This document shows positions 15,109-23,585 of a stretch of DNA of 33,644 bases, in pieces. The position numbers were made by a program, and so were the translations under genes. Position 1 is the first letter of the stretch. Every line of letters begins with the position of its first letter. Source of the DNA: an uncultured Lachnospiraceae bacterium (lineage in GTDB: Bacteria > Bacillota > Clostridia > Lachnospirales > Lachnospiraceae); the NCBI GenBank assembly GCA_900317755.1, contig ONHZ01000014.1:1-33644 (forward strand). The letters are read 5' to 3'. A model generated the notes under the pieces. It made no database searches. It was not told the DNA's origin and saw only the letters and a list, made by a program, of their open reading frames with translations.

Positions 15109-16767
15109 CTAATTTGTTCCAGTATCCGAGGTTGTAGAAGTCCCAGCAGCCGGAGTTGTATCTGTTCCTGCACCAGTATCTGATGAATCTGAACCATCGC
15201 CAGTTGTACTTCCATCAGAGGAAGAAGTTTGAGTTTGATTTCCACCTGTACCAGTTGAATCCGCCGGCGTTGTAGCAGGCGTCGATGTAGTAGAACCATT
15301 ATCAGTAGTCGGTGTCGTCGGCTGTGTTGTATTTCCAGCATCTGCCGCAGTAGTGCCCGTATCCGTTGTCGTGGTGGTAGTCGTCGAACCGGAATCCGTA
15401 GCTACCGTTGTCGTCTGGGTGCCATCCGCTGTCGTCGTAGTAGTGCTGACGGCAATCGGAGTATCATCTGTATTCGCTGCATAGTTCTGTCCGGTATTAT
15501 TTCCCCAGACCCTGAAGAATGCATGCGCACCAATAAGCTGGTAACCTGTAATCCCAAAATAATCTGCCCAAGGCTTTGTCATAAAGAAGAGCCAGTTGCC
15601 ATTCCTTGTTCCGGCAACAACCTTCTTCGCAATCTCAAGACAGGTAGGATCAACGCCTGCCTGCAGGTATTTATTTACTAGACCGCATGAATATGCAGAA
15701 AACTGTCTTGGTGCAGTAATAACACCAGTAATGGTATTTGGAAAATATTTTGATTTAACCCTGTTGGCAATAACTGAGCCTACGGCTAGCTTTCCTTCAT
15801 AAGGCTGGTTCCAGGCTTCGCCCTGAATAGTCGCGGCCAGAAGCATCACTTCATCATCACCTGTGCCAATAGCACCGCCAGTATATTCAGTCGTGGTAGC
15901 CTGAGCCATCTGAACAGCGACTTTCTTTGCGAGAGAACTCTGTGCCTGTGCGGCCTGGGCCTCCATGGAATTCTTCTGCTTCTGATAAATGGCAATCTGC
16001 TGGTCATAATCGGCTGCATTTGCATTTACTGCAGAAAGCTCACCATTCTTGTCGGAAAGCTCGTCTCCTGCTGCATCTTTGAGTGCATTAAGCTGTGTGA
16101 CTGATGTATTTATCGACTGCTGGAAAGCGATAATATCCGCCTGCCTTGCTTCAATGTCTTTCTGCTTTGCCTTTATTTCTTCCTGCGTCTTCTGTATCTC
16201 ATCAAGGCAGTTCCTGTCGTATTCCATTATCCTGCTGACGCTTAATATGGAATCCATGGCATCATGAACGGAGTCGCTCTCAATAAATATCGTAAGCGCA
16301 CTCTTTCCGTACTGGTTCTCATAGAAATACTGGATACGCTTCTTCATATCCGCATAGCGCTGCTCTTCTTCAGTCTCAAGACCATCAAGCTCCATGCTGA
16401 GTGAATCCATCGTGTCATTCAGGGAATCAATATTCTTCTGGGCAGTCGCCATCTGGGTATTTACGGCATCAGCCTGAGCCTTTATTGCATTATATTTTGC
16501 CTGAAGATCTTCCTGTTCGGAAACAAGCTTTTCCCTGTTCTGCTCATTCTGCTGTTTCTGCGTCGTAAGATTGTCGATTGCCTGCTGTGTAGCAGCGACT
16601 TTATTCTGGAGTTCCTCCAGTGCTTTCTGCTCTGCTGCCACATCAGAAGCAGAACTCTTTGAAGATGTCTTGGAAGTGCTCTTTGCAGCATAAACAGGCA
16701 TCCCGGTGAGCATCATGCAGAGACACAATATAGGAACTGTAATAATTCTTTGTAATCTTCTTTTCAT
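15109..16767 (-). CDS. Secreted cell-wall hydrolase, SleB-type domain with coiled coil
   Basis: A 552-residue exported protein. Residues 1-27 are a signal peptide (cleavage after VYA). Residues about 45-290 form a long coiled coil resembling the N-terminal parts of PcsB/EnvC-type proteins (KSALTIFIESDSVHDAMDSI is the usual hinge sequence). Residues 305-425 are a SleB/Hydrolase_2 domain (MLLAATIQGEAWNQPYEGK, VGSVIANRVKS, PRQFSAYSCG), a lytic-transglycosylase-like fold; Glu317 is the likely catalytic acid. Residues 430-552 are a low-complexity Thr/Ser/Gly/Asp tail with no sorting signal, perhaps a wall-spanning spacer. The combination suggests a regulated peptidoglycan hydrolase for growth or division; a purely spore-cortex role is the alternative. 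Confidence 0.88.
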   Translation of the reverse strand: MKRRLQRIITVPILCLCMMLTGMPVYAAKSTSKTSSKSSASDVAAEQKALEELQNKVAATQQAIDNLTTQKQQNEQNREKLVSEQEDLQAKYNAIKAQADAVNTQMATAQKNIDSLNDTMDSLSMELDGLETEEEQRYADMKKRIQYFYENQYGKSALTIFIESDSVHDAMDSILSVSRIMEYDRNCLDEIQKTQEEIKAKQKDIEARQADIIAFQQSINTSVTQLNALKDAAGDELSDKNGELSAVNANAADYDQQIAIYQKQKNSMEAQAAQAQSSLAKKVAVQMAQATTTEYTGGAIGTGDDEVMLLAATIQGEAWNQPYEGKLAVGSVIANRVKSKYFPNTITGVITAPRQFSAYSCGLVNKYLQAGVDPTCLEIAKKVVAGTRNGNWLFFMTKPWADYFGITGYQLIGAHAFFRVWGNNTGQNYAANTDDTPIAVSTTTTTADGTQTTTVATDSGSTTTTTTTDTGTTAADAGNTTQPTTPTTDNGSTTSTPATTPADSTGTGGNQTQTSSSDGSTTGDGSDSSDTGAGTDTTPAAGTSTTSDTGTN

Positions 16768-16840
16768 ATCAAAAATGCCTTCATTATTGAATCAAATTCA
16801 AATAATACATAGAAAAAATAGTATATAGGATGTCAAAATA

Positions 16841-17353
16841 TCATCGGCATGAAGTGCTGATGCCCTCAACTGCGACAGCACCGCCTCTGGTAACGTCTAT
16901 GTGGTCAAAGCTCTTTCGAAGAAGTGCAACCAGTTCATCATTCCTTCTCTCTGTAAGCGTGCTTTCAAGAAGGACCGAATCCTTTCCAATATCAATAGGT
17001 TTGATCTCAAAGGTATCTGCTATTCTGAAAACCTCCTGCTTTTCTTCAGGACCTATCTCCTTTATCTTTGCAAAGAGGACTTCCTTCATATGTATCGGAA
17101 CATTCGTGAGATCTATGACCTTTATGACTTCAACCATGGTATTCAGCTGCTTCTTTATCTGTTCGAAAGTAGCATCGGTAGCCATGACTGAAATCGTCAT
17201 CCTCGAAATGTCCGGATGTTCAGTCGTACCAACCGTAAGGCTCGCAAGATTGTACGACTTTGCCGAAAAAAGCGAACTAACCTTTGCAAGAACACCTACG
17301 TCATTTTCTACGTAAAGCGCAATCCAGCGCTTTGATTTCTCTGTCTTTTCCAT
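16841..17353 (-). CDS. ilvN: Acetolactate synthase small (regulatory) subunit
   Basis: The regulatory subunit of acetolactate synthase (branched-chain amino acid synthesis) confers valine feedback. With the ATG at 17353 it has 170 residues: an ACT domain (RWIALYVENDVGVLAKVSSL and the strand LASLTVGTTEHPDISRMTI, about 9-80), then the C-terminal ALS_ss_C domain (KEVLFAKIKE, EVFRIADTFEIKPIDIG, SVLLESTL). An in-frame TTG at 17368 is the alternative start; the SD is weak for both. The large subunit is not adjacent, so the gene stands alone with its own promoter. No T-box or leader peptide is visible upstream. Confidence 0.92.
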   Translation of the reverse strand: MEKTEKSKRWIALYVENDVGVLAKVSSLFSAKSYNLASLTVGTTEHPDISRMTISVMATDATFEQIKKQLNTMVEVIKVIDLTNVPIHMKEVLFAKIKEIGPEEKQEVFRIADTFEIKPIDIGKDSVLLESTLTERRNDELVALLRKSFDHIDVTRGGAVAVEGISTSCR

Positions 17354-17390
17354 GACCTTATATACCAAAAATCTGTTTACAATCCTTTAA

Positions 17391-17419
17391 ACTATATGAT
17401 AATTATTACAAATTTTCAA
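17391..17419 (-). promoter_or_regulatory. ilvN: ilvN promoter
   Basis: The minus strand reads -35 TTGAAA (17414-17419), 17 bases, -10 TATAGT (17391-17396). The predicted leader is only about 30 bases, too short for a T-box. Confidence 0.65.
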
Positions 17420-17481
17420 GTGCTACATATACACTCAAATTTTCCATTATTCTACTATATATAGAAAAACAGCCATAATAT

Positions 17482-17511
17482 AAAACCGCCCTGGAATTAA
17501 CCCAGGACGGT
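17482..17511 (-). terminator. Terminator of the trkA-trkH operon
   Basis: On the minus strand ACCGTCCTGG pairs with CCAGGGCGGT (one G-T pair) around a 7-base loop, followed by TTTATATT. It lies 23 bases after the trkH stop. Confidence 0.85.
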
Positions 17512-17533
17512 AAATAAACAGAAAATCTACTGT

Positions 17534-19069
17534 TTACATTTTCTTTGCATCATGTTCATATTTCTTTTGAACGACCTTCGTGCTGACCTTGATTCTTCTT
17601 CTCTTCTTTGCCGCACGGATGTCCTCATGCATTTCCTTCCACACAGTAGGATGGAATAATACGATGAGCGGGAAGAATTCAAGCCTGCCGAATAACATGT
17701 CAAAAATCATCACGAATTTTGAAAATGTGGAAAAGGATTCGAAATTCGATGCAGGGCCGACATCGCCAAGGCCTGGTCCTATATTATTTATTGTCGCTGC
17801 AACAGCCGTAAAATTCGTCGTAAAATCCCTGCCTTCAATGGACACAAGCAGAACAGAAATTACAAAAATCAGTGTGAATGTCGACATATAGACATTTACA
17901 GAACGGACATTATTCTCATCCAGAGGCTTTCCATCCATGTTGACATTTTTCACGCTCTTCGGGTGGATGTATGAATTTGATTCACGGACGAAGGCCTTTA
18001 ATGTAATAATAATTCTTGAAACCTTTATGCCGCCTCCGGTAGAGCCTGCGCACGCACCAATAAACATAAGCGTCACAAGAATCGTCTTTGAAAGCGTCGG
18101 CCACACATTAAAATCTGTTGTCGCAAAGCCAGTCGTCGTAATAATCGAACCGACCTGGAAAGCAGCGTCCTTTACCGCAAGAGATACATTGTGGTAAACC
18201 GGCAGGATGTTCAGGGTAATGATGACCGTCGAAGCAATAATGATTCCAAAGTACGCCTTTACTTCTTCCATCCGGAGTGCATCTTTAATATCACGGACAA
18301 GAAGAAGATAATAAAAATTAAAATTCACGCCGAAGATAATCATGAAAATCGTGACAATCCACTGCTGTGCGAAGGTATACTCTGCAAAGCCTGAATTTCT
18401 GATCGCAAAACCACCAGTACCGGCTGTTCCAAATGAGATATTTATTGCATCAAAAAATGGCATGCCGGAAATAATCAGCACGAGAAACTCAAAGACAGTA
18501 AGTGCCACATAAATAAGGTAAAGCACTCTTGCCGTCTGCTTCAGATGAGGGCTGAATTTACCGACGGATGGTCCGGGGGACTCGGCACGCATGAGATTGA
18601 TCGTAGAGCCTCCTGAAAGCGGGATGATGGCAAGTAAGAATACGAGCACGCCCATGCCGCCGATCCAGTGGGTAAATGAACGCCACATGATTGAGCAGTG
18701 TGAAAGTGCCTCAACATTACCTAATATCGATGCTCCTGTCGTAGTGAAACCGGAGACCGTCTCGAAAAGCGCATCAGGATAATACGGAATCTCACCTGTA
18801 AGTACAAAAGGAACGGCACCTATTAATGAAAGAACGATCCAGGAAAGTGCCGTCGCAATACAGCCTTCCTTTAAGTAAAACATCGTGTTTTCAGGCTTCT
18901 TGTGCCCTAAAGCATAGCCAAGGATAAATGTAATCCCTGCCGTAAAGACATAGGCAAACCCTTCCTGCTCCTGATAAAAAAGTGCGCAGATAATCGGCAC
19001 AAGCATGAGTCCTGACTCTGCCATGCAGACAATGCCAAGTGTATAAAGAATAATCTTCCGGTTCATCAT
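17534..19069 (-). CDS. trkH: Potassium uptake protein TrkH
   Basis: The channel-like membrane subunit of the Trk potassium system, 511 residues with about ten TM segments. The four pore loops of the TrkH/Ktr fold are visible: ETVSGFTTTGASIL, ISFGTAGTGGFAIRN, GSIITTTGFATTDFN and TINNIGPGLGDVG, each with the selectivity-filter Gly. The cytoplasmic sequence CAGSTGGGIKVSRI and the late GRLEFFPLIVLF are family hallmarks. The tail is strongly basic (KKRRRIKVSTK). Its start overlaps the trkA stop by ATGA, so the two subunits are coupled. The length is that of TrkH rather than of shorter KtrB. Confidence 0.95.
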   Translation of the reverse strand: MMNRKIILYTLGIVCMAESGLMLVPIICALFYQEQEGFAYVFTAGITFILGYALGHKKPENTMFYLKEGCIATALSWIVLSLIGAVPFVLTGEIPYYPDALFETVSGFTTTGASILGNVEALSHCSIMWRSFTHWIGGMGVLVFLLAIIPLSGGSTINLMRAESPGPSVGKFSPHLKQTARVLYLIYVALTVFEFLVLIISGMPFFDAINISFGTAGTGGFAIRNSGFAEYTFAQQWIVTIFMIIFGVNFNFYYLLLVRDIKDALRMEEVKAYFGIIIASTVIITLNILPVYHNVSLAVKDAAFQVGSIITTTGFATTDFNVWPTLSKTILVTLMFIGACAGSTGGGIKVSRIIITLKAFVRESNSYIHPKSVKNVNMDGKPLDENNVRSVNVYMSTFTLIFVISVLLVSIEGRDFTTNFTAVAATINNIGPGLGDVGPASNFESFSTFSKFVMIFDMLFGRLEFFPLIVLFHPTVWKEMHEDIRAAKKRRRIKVSTKVVQKKYEHDAKKM

Positions 19070-20475
19070 TCCCTCCCGTTTGATGAATCCAGGATGTCAT
19101 GAATATCCTGAAAACCGAAATTCTTTGTAACGATCATGACCGTATCTCCCACCTCAAGTGTATCAGAACCACCTGGGAATATGAGATTTCCATTTCTGCT
19201 GATGCAGGTAATGAGAACGTTCTTCTTCAGAGGAAGCTTCATGATCGGCGTGCCCGTTACCGGAGACTCATTCCTGATCAGGAATTCAATGGCCTCAACC
19301 CTGCCGTCATACATGTGGTAAAGCGATTCAATATTTGAATCAAGGGAAGCCCTTTTAGCCCTTGCGTAGGCAATGATTGCCTCGGATGTGATGACCATAG
19401 GATAAATCACTGAACCAAGATCGAGATTGTCTGTGACATCCTTGAAAGCAAAACGGTTTATCTTCGTGACGACCTTTGCATCAGACACCTTTCTGGCATG
19501 AAGGGTAAGCATGACATTTTCCTCGTCAATGCCCGTAAGCGGAATAAATGAATCCACCGACTCAAGACCTTCTTCCTTCAGAAGCTCTTCGTCAGTTCCA
19601 TCTCCATTGATGATATTGGCGCCGTCTAATTCTTCAGCAAGTTCTTCACAGCGCTTTTTTTCTTTTTCAATCAGCGTGACGCTGATCTTGTTCTGAAGAA
19701 GTTCTTTCGCTAAGTAGAATGCAGATTCAGAACCACCTACAATCAGACAGTTATGTACCTGGGGAGTCGCAAGATTTAAGAGCTTCAGTCTTGCCCTGTT
19801 TCCACGCCTCGGCGCAACAAAAGAAACGACATCTCCAGCCTTAAACCTGAAAAAACCAGTAGGAATGCTGACCTCTTCTCCGCGCTCGACTGCACAGAAA
19901 AGAACGGCATTATTATTCCTTGATGAAAATTCTGCAATCGTAACGCCATCAAGAATGCTGCCAGCCTCAACCTTGAACTTGATAATCTCGGCCTGCCCAT
20001 GTGCAAAGGTATTTACCTCAAGAGCCGCAGGGAGATAAAGAATCTTCGCTGTCTCTCTTGCCGCCTCAAATTCAGGGTTTATGATCATCGTAAGTCCGAG
20101 ACGCTCGCGCAGGTATCCGATCTCACGGCTGATATCAGGATCCCTGACCCTCGCAATAGTAGAGCATTCTGTAATTCGGCCGGCAATGGTGCAGCAGAGC
20201 AGGTTCATCTCATCCGACTCGGTAACGGCAATAAAGAGGTCCATATCCTCTATGCCTGCCTCCGTCAGCACACCATAGCTCGCACCATTTCCATGGTAGC
20301 CAATGATATCGTAAGTATTCGTGAGTTTGTCGATAATATCATGATTCTTATCGACGATTGTAATTTCATTTCCTTCTTTGGAAAGCTGCTCAATAAGAGC
20401 AATGCCGACTTTACCGCAGCCGACGATCATTATCTTCAGAGGTTTTATCTCTGTAAGATTTTTTTGTCCAAACAT
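19066..20475 (-). CDS. trkA: Trk potassium system NAD-binding regulatory subunit TrkA
   Basis: A cytoplasmic gating ring subunit for TrkH, 469 residues. It holds two tandem RCK units, each a Rossmann TrkA_N domain plus TrkA_C: the first begins KIMIVGCGKVGIALIEQL (about 14-31) with acidic end IVDKNHD; the second begins NCLIVGGSESAFYLAKEL (about 240) with LIEKEKKRCEEL. The C-terminal TrkA_C ends FPGGSDTLEVGDTVMIVTK. The ATG at 20475 has an SD-like GAGGAC; the 13 residues before the first Rossmann strand are longer than usual for the family. It is transcribed first, with trkH immediately after, and diverges from the LysR gene. Confidence 0.95.
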   Translation of the reverse strand: MFGQKNLTEIKPLKIMIVGCGKVGIALIEQLSKEGNEITIVDKNHDIIDKLTNTYDIIGYHGNGASYGVLTEAGIEDMDLFIAVTESDEMNLLCCTIAGRITECSTIARVRDPDISREIGYLRERLGLTMIINPEFEAARETAKILYLPAALEVNTFAHGQAEIIKFKVEAGSILDGVTIAEFSSRNNNAVLFCAVERGEEVSIPTGFFRFKAGDVVSFVAPRRGNRARLKLLNLATPQVHNCLIVGGSESAFYLAKELLQNKISVTLIEKEKKRCEELAEELDGANIINGDGTDEELLKEEGLESVDSFIPLTGIDEENVMLTLHARKVSDAKVVTKINRFAFKDVTDNLDLGSVIYPMVITSEAIIAYARAKRASLDSNIESLYHMYDGRVEAIEFLIRNESPVTGTPIMKLPLKKNVLITCISRNGNLIFPGGSDTLEVGDTVMIVTKNFGFQDIHDILDSSNGRE

Positions 20476-20587
20476 CGTTTGTCCTCAAATAAAGCACATT
20501 GAATGCACCAGACCCAGCATAGTGAAATGGCACCATTGTCATTTTTTTATTATTAATAAAAATTTAATAATATGCCCAGTCCATATA

Positions 20588-20616
20588 TTGACCATATAAT
20601 AAAAATAATCTAAAAT
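20588..20616 (+). promoter_or_regulatory. Promoter of the lysR gene
   Basis: -35 TTGACC (20588-20593), 17 bases, -10 TAAAAT (20611-20616). The spacer shared with trkA (20476-20676) is very AT-rich; an imperfect palindrome around AATGG-CA-CCATT (20526-20537) may be an operator, but this is weak. No convincing trkA promoter was found. Confidence 0.5.
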
Positions 20617-20676
20617 TACCAAAACTAGTTAATTTTATGCTTATTTATTAATAAAGTCAAGATAAGGTAATGTAAA

Positions 20677-21597
20677 ATGACGCTTCAGCAGATTTATTAT
20701 GCACTTAAAGTAACAGATACTGGTTCCATTTCAAAGGCAGCCGAGAGCCTTTTTGTCTCTCAGCCTTCACTTTCAAATGCCATTCTCGAGCTGGAAAGCG
20801 AGATCGGCTTTGATATTTTTGAACGAACGAACAGAGGCGTCCGCCTCACCGCAGATGGACGTGATTTCATTTCTGAAGCCAGAAAGTTATACGAAGATTA
20901 TCTCTCTCTTGAGGAAAAAATCTCAAATAAGGATGTACACAGACAGCGCTTTGGCGTCTCAGCCCAGCATTATTCATTCGCGACAAAGGCATTTTCAGAT
21001 ACTGTTAAAGAATACGACACCGAGAATTATGAATTTGCCATGAGAGAAGAAAAGACATCAGCGGTCATCCGCGATGTCGCAGAAGGAAAGTCCGAAATCG
21101 GAGTGCTCTTCAGAAGTGACTACAATAAGGATGTCATCAAACGTCTCTTGGATGAAAAGAATCTGGAATTCCATTCGGTCAGGAAGACTTCTGCCTATGT
21201 ATATCTCTGGAAGAACCATCCGCTTGCAGGCAAAGAGTCTCTCTCATACGATGACCTCAAGGACTATACCTTAATCACCTTTGAGCAGGAAGGATCCGAT
21301 TCAAACTTCCTCGCTGAGGAAATACTTTCAGACATAGAATTCCCGAAGCACATCATTGTCACTGACCGTTCGACTTCAACAAACCTCATGATCGGACTTC
21401 TAGGCTATACGCTCTGTTCAGGAATCATCAGCTCAGAACTAAACGGCAGCGAATTCATCGCTATTCCCTTCAAGGAAGACGAAAATCATCCGAATCAGGT
21501 CATGGAAATCGGGTATATCATCCGCCGCGGAAGCGCACTGAACGAAATCGGGGAGGAATACGTGCGCAACCTCCGCGCATATTTCGAGGAAAATTAA
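20677..21597 (+). CDS. LysR-family transcriptional regulator
   Basis: The only full-length plus-strand gene in the window, 306 residues. The N-terminal winged HTH (1-60) reads TLQQIYYALKVTDTGSISKA, then LFVSQPSLSNAILELE and FERTNRGVRLTADG, the LysR standard. A linker helix and a two-lobe effector domain follow (RQRFGVSAQHYSF, then EIGVLFRSDY, LWKNHPLAGKESLSYDDLKDY, then IIRRGSALNEIGEEYVRNL). The SD is AAGG. It diverges from trkA and converges on dapB, so its target cannot be deduced; LysR proteins often control the divergent gene, here trkAH. The effector is unknown. It is not a copy of the LysR remnant at 172-486. Confidence 0.92.
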   Translation: MTLQQIYYALKVTDTGSISKAAESLFVSQPSLSNAILELESEIGFDIFERTNRGVRLTADGRDFISEARKLYEDYLSLEEKISNKDVHRQRFGVSAQHYSFATKAFSDTVKEYDTENYEFAMREEKTSAVIRDVAEGKSEIGVLFRSDYNKDVIKRLLDEKNLEFHSVRKTSAYVYLWKNHPLAGKESLSYDDLKDYTLITFEQEGSDSNFLAEEILSDIEFPKHIIVTDRSTSTNLMIGLLGYTLCSGIISSELNGSEFIAIPFKEDENHPNQVMEIGYIIRRGSALNEIGEEYVRNLRAYFEEN

Positions 21598-21606
21598 CAT
21601 TTGCAA

Positions 21607-21764
21607 GTGCGCGAGAAGACACAAACTATCTAAGAAAACGCATTGATTTTACTCGTTGCTTAACGAATCCGAGCCGGTAGGCGATGGATGAGTTTACGCA
21701 ACGCAAGCAAAAATCTATGAGCCGAGAGGCGCCGTTTTCGTGATAGTTTGTGTCTTCGGGAGCA
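21607..21764. repeat. Long composite inverted repeat (~158 bp)
   Basis: Nested, correctly ordered arms fold the spacer into one long hairpin: GAAGACACAAACTATC (21615-21630) with 21742-21757, GAAAACG (21634-21640) with 21733-21739, GATTTT (21645-21650) with 21710-21715, CGTTGC (21654-21659) with 21698-21703, and ATCC (21667-21670) with 21686-21689. Outermost GTGC and GCAC add a further pairing. There is no T-run, so it is not a standard terminator, and no ORF inside. It fills the space between the convergent lysR and dapB genes. It may be a MITE-like repeat or a structured RNA. Confidence 0.8.
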
Positions 21765-21782
21765 CGTAAATTATTTATTATT

Positions 21783-22544
21783 TTACTTAGCAGCAATTAC
21801 GTCAGACATATCGTAAAGGCCAGGCTGCTGATTTTTGAGAAACTTAGCTGCCTCGATGGCACCGCGTGCGAAGACACCGCGTGAAAGTGCCTCGTGCTTG
21901 AAGGTGATGACTTCTTCTTCGCCGCAGAACATGACATCATGGATGCCGGCGATATTACCGCCACGGATAGCTGAGATGCCGATTTCATTCGGATCTCTCT
22001 TCTGGCGGCGGTCAGAGCGGTCGTACGTATAAGTGTACTGATGTCCGCTGCCTTCTTTAACTGCATCAGCGAGTGCAAGTGCTGTGCCAGAAGGTGCATC
22101 GAGCTTTCTGTTGTGATGAGCCTCGACGATTTCAACATCATAGCCACTCTCACAGAATTTCTTTGAGACCTGCTTCAGTGTTTCAATAAGAATATTGATA
22201 CCAAGTGACATATTTGCAGAACGAAGCACTGCTGTTTTCTTTATTGCTTTCTTGATGTGTGAAATAGTCTCGTCTGAAAGACCTGTCGTACATAGAACTA
22301 CTGGAAGAGACCTGTTCTCACATACCTTGAGAAGCTCATTTACTGCAGCAGCATTTGAAAAATCAACGACGACATCTGCATCGACATTACATTCTTCCAT
22401 TGATGCAAAAAGTGGGAAATCATAATTTCCTTCACCAAAAGGGTCTACTCCTGCAACTACATTTATTTCCGGATCCTTTGTTGCAATATCAAGGACGATC
22501 TGTCCCATATGCCCGTTAATCCCGTGGATGATAATATTCGTCAT
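21783..22544 (-). CDS. dapB: 4-hydroxy-tetrahydrodipicolinate reductase
   Basis: The second committed step of lysine and meso-diaminopimelate synthesis, using NAD(P)H. The 253 residues start at the ATG at 22544, with SD GGAG six bases away; the frame opens earlier at a TTG (22556) but that is inside the SD. The N-terminal Rossmann region is IIIHGINGHMGQIVLDIA (nucleotide loop G-x-x-G-x-M-G), followed by VVVDFSNAAAVNEL. The catalytic and substrate region is IVEAHHNRKLDAPSGTALAL, with GISAIRGGNIAGIHDVMFCG and LSRGVFARGAIEAAKFL at the end. It lies behind dapA but after a strong terminator, so it probably has its own promoter. Confidence 0.95.
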   Translation of the reverse strand: MTNIIIHGINGHMGQIVLDIATKDPEINVVAGVDPFGEGNYDFPLFASMEECNVDADVVVDFSNAAAVNELLKVCENRSLPVVLCTTGLSDETISHIKKAIKKTAVLRSANMSLGINILIETLKQVSKKFCESGYDVEIVEAHHNRKLDAPSGTALALADAVKEGSGHQYTYTYDRSDRRQKRDPNEIGISAIRGGNIAGIHDVMFCGEEEVITFKHEALSRGVFARGAIEAAKFLKNQQPGLYDMSDVIAAK

Positions 22545-22560
22545 TATTTTCTCCAATCCA

Positions 22561-22574
22561 TGGCAGGTCTGCCA
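22561..22574. promoter_or_regulatory. Palindrome upstream of dapB
   Basis: TGGCAG-GT-CTGCCA is a perfect 6-bp inverted repeat ending 16 bases before the dapB start, just beyond the SD. It could be an operator or a small hairpin affecting translation. A weak promoter candidate (TGTAAA, 16 bases, TATTGA) lies just upstream on the minus strand. Confidence 0.35.
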
Positions 22575-22610
22575 ATGTAATTCAATACCAAAAAATATTA
22601 GTCTTTACAT

Positions 22611-22639
22611 TAAAATAGCGGCGGCATAAAAGCCGCCGC
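22611..22639 (-). terminator. Terminator behind dapA
   Basis: On the minus strand GCGGCGGC and GCCGCCGC (22632-22639 and 22618-22625) pair perfectly with loop TTTTAT, followed by TATTTTAA. It is 12 bases after the dapA stop and separates dapA from dapB. Confidence 0.85.
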
Positions 22640-22650
22640 CTGAAAATACA

Positions 22651-23535
22651 TTATAAAAGTCCGTAATCCTTAAGCGTCTGGCGCATAAGATTCGTATGTG
22701 CCTCATCCATATCGCAGAGCGGAAGACGGAGCGGTCCAACTTCCTTGCCAAGCATATTCATGGCGTTCTTTACAGGGATCGGATTTACATCACAGAAAAG
22801 AGCATCAACCATCGGAAGAAGCTTTCTCTGAATCAGCATAGCCTTTTCAGTGTCGCCGTTCAGGTAAGACAAAACCATCTCATGAACTTCTTGAGGAAGA
22901 ATATTTGAAACAACTGAGATGACGCCGATTGCGCCGATGGAAAGAAGCGGAACGACAAGTCCGTCCTCGCCTGAATAAAGCTCAAGGTCACCATCGCAGT
23001 AATACATGGTCTTTGAAGCCTGGGCAAGATTTCCTGTAGCTTCCTTTAAGCCGACAATATTTTTCTTTGCCTTTACAAGACGGGCAACTGTCTCTGGCTG
23101 AATATTTGTGCCTGTACGTCCTGGAACATTATACATGATAATAGGAAGCTTGGTCTCATCAGCAATTGCGCTGTAATGTCTGAACAGACCTTCCTGTGAA
23201 GCCTTGTTGTAATAAGGCGTAACGATGAGTGCACCATCAGCGCCATATTCTTCAGCTTCCTGCGTAAGCTGGATTGCAGCCTTTGTATCATTCGAACCGG
23301 TGCCGGCGACAACAGGAATCCTGTGATTAACATAAGGAATCATCTTCTTTAAGACTTCTGCATGCTCTTCGAGTGAAAGCGTGCTGCCTTCTCCTGTCGT
23401 ACCTACGATGACAATGGCATCTGTACCGCCATCGATCTGCTCATCGATAATTTCTTCAAATTTCTCATAATTTACATCACCATTCTCCTTCATTGGAGTG
23501 ATGATTGCAACGCCAGCGCCTTTGAAAATTGACAT
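22651..23535 (-). CDS. dapA: 4-hydroxy-tetrahydrodipicolinate synthase
   Basis: Condenses pyruvate with aspartate semialdehyde, the first committed step toward lysine and diaminopimelate. I chose the ATG at 23535 (SD AAGG; a TTG at 23556 is in frame), giving 294 residues. The (beta/alpha)8 aldolase motifs are all present: GTTGEGSTLSLEEH near 48, the catalytic Tyr in IMYNVPGRTG, the Schiff-base Lys in IVGLKEATGNL, and LYSGEDGLVVPLLSIGAIGVISV. It lies 50 bases downstream of the corrinoid adenosyltransferase gene and probably shares its promoter. Confidence 0.96.
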   Translation of the reverse strand: MSIFKGAGVAIITPMKENGDVNYEKFEEIIDEQIDGGTDAIVIVGTTGEGSTLSLEEHAEVLKKMIPYVNHRIPVVAGTGSNDTKAAIQLTQEAEEYGADGALIVTPYYNKASQEGLFRHYSAIADETKLPIIMYNVPGRTGTNIQPETVARLVKAKKNIVGLKEATGNLAQASKTMYYCDGDLELYSGEDGLVVPLLSIGAIGVISVVSNILPQEVHEMVLSYLNGDTEKAMLIQRKLLPMVDALFCDVNPIPVKNAMNMLGKEVGPLRLPLCDMDEAHTNLMRQTLKDYGLL

Positions 23536-23585
23536 CTTACCCTTAAATCCTTTCAAATAAATATCTGATATTACGGTGTATTTTC

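Noticed and set aside
15109-15480. Thr/Ser-rich repeat region as a tandem DNA repeat or CRISPR-like array
   Set aside because: It is in-frame low-complexity protein coding with no regular repeat unit or spacers.
17354-17480. T-box or leader-peptide attenuator before ilvN
   Set aside because: The predicted leader is about 30 bases and no T-box sequence, specifier stem or run of Ile/Leu/Val codons is present.
20526-20537. AATGG-CA-CCATT as LysR binding site
   Set aside because: It lacks a convincing T-N11-A context and the extended arms are imperfect; only mentioned with the promoter.
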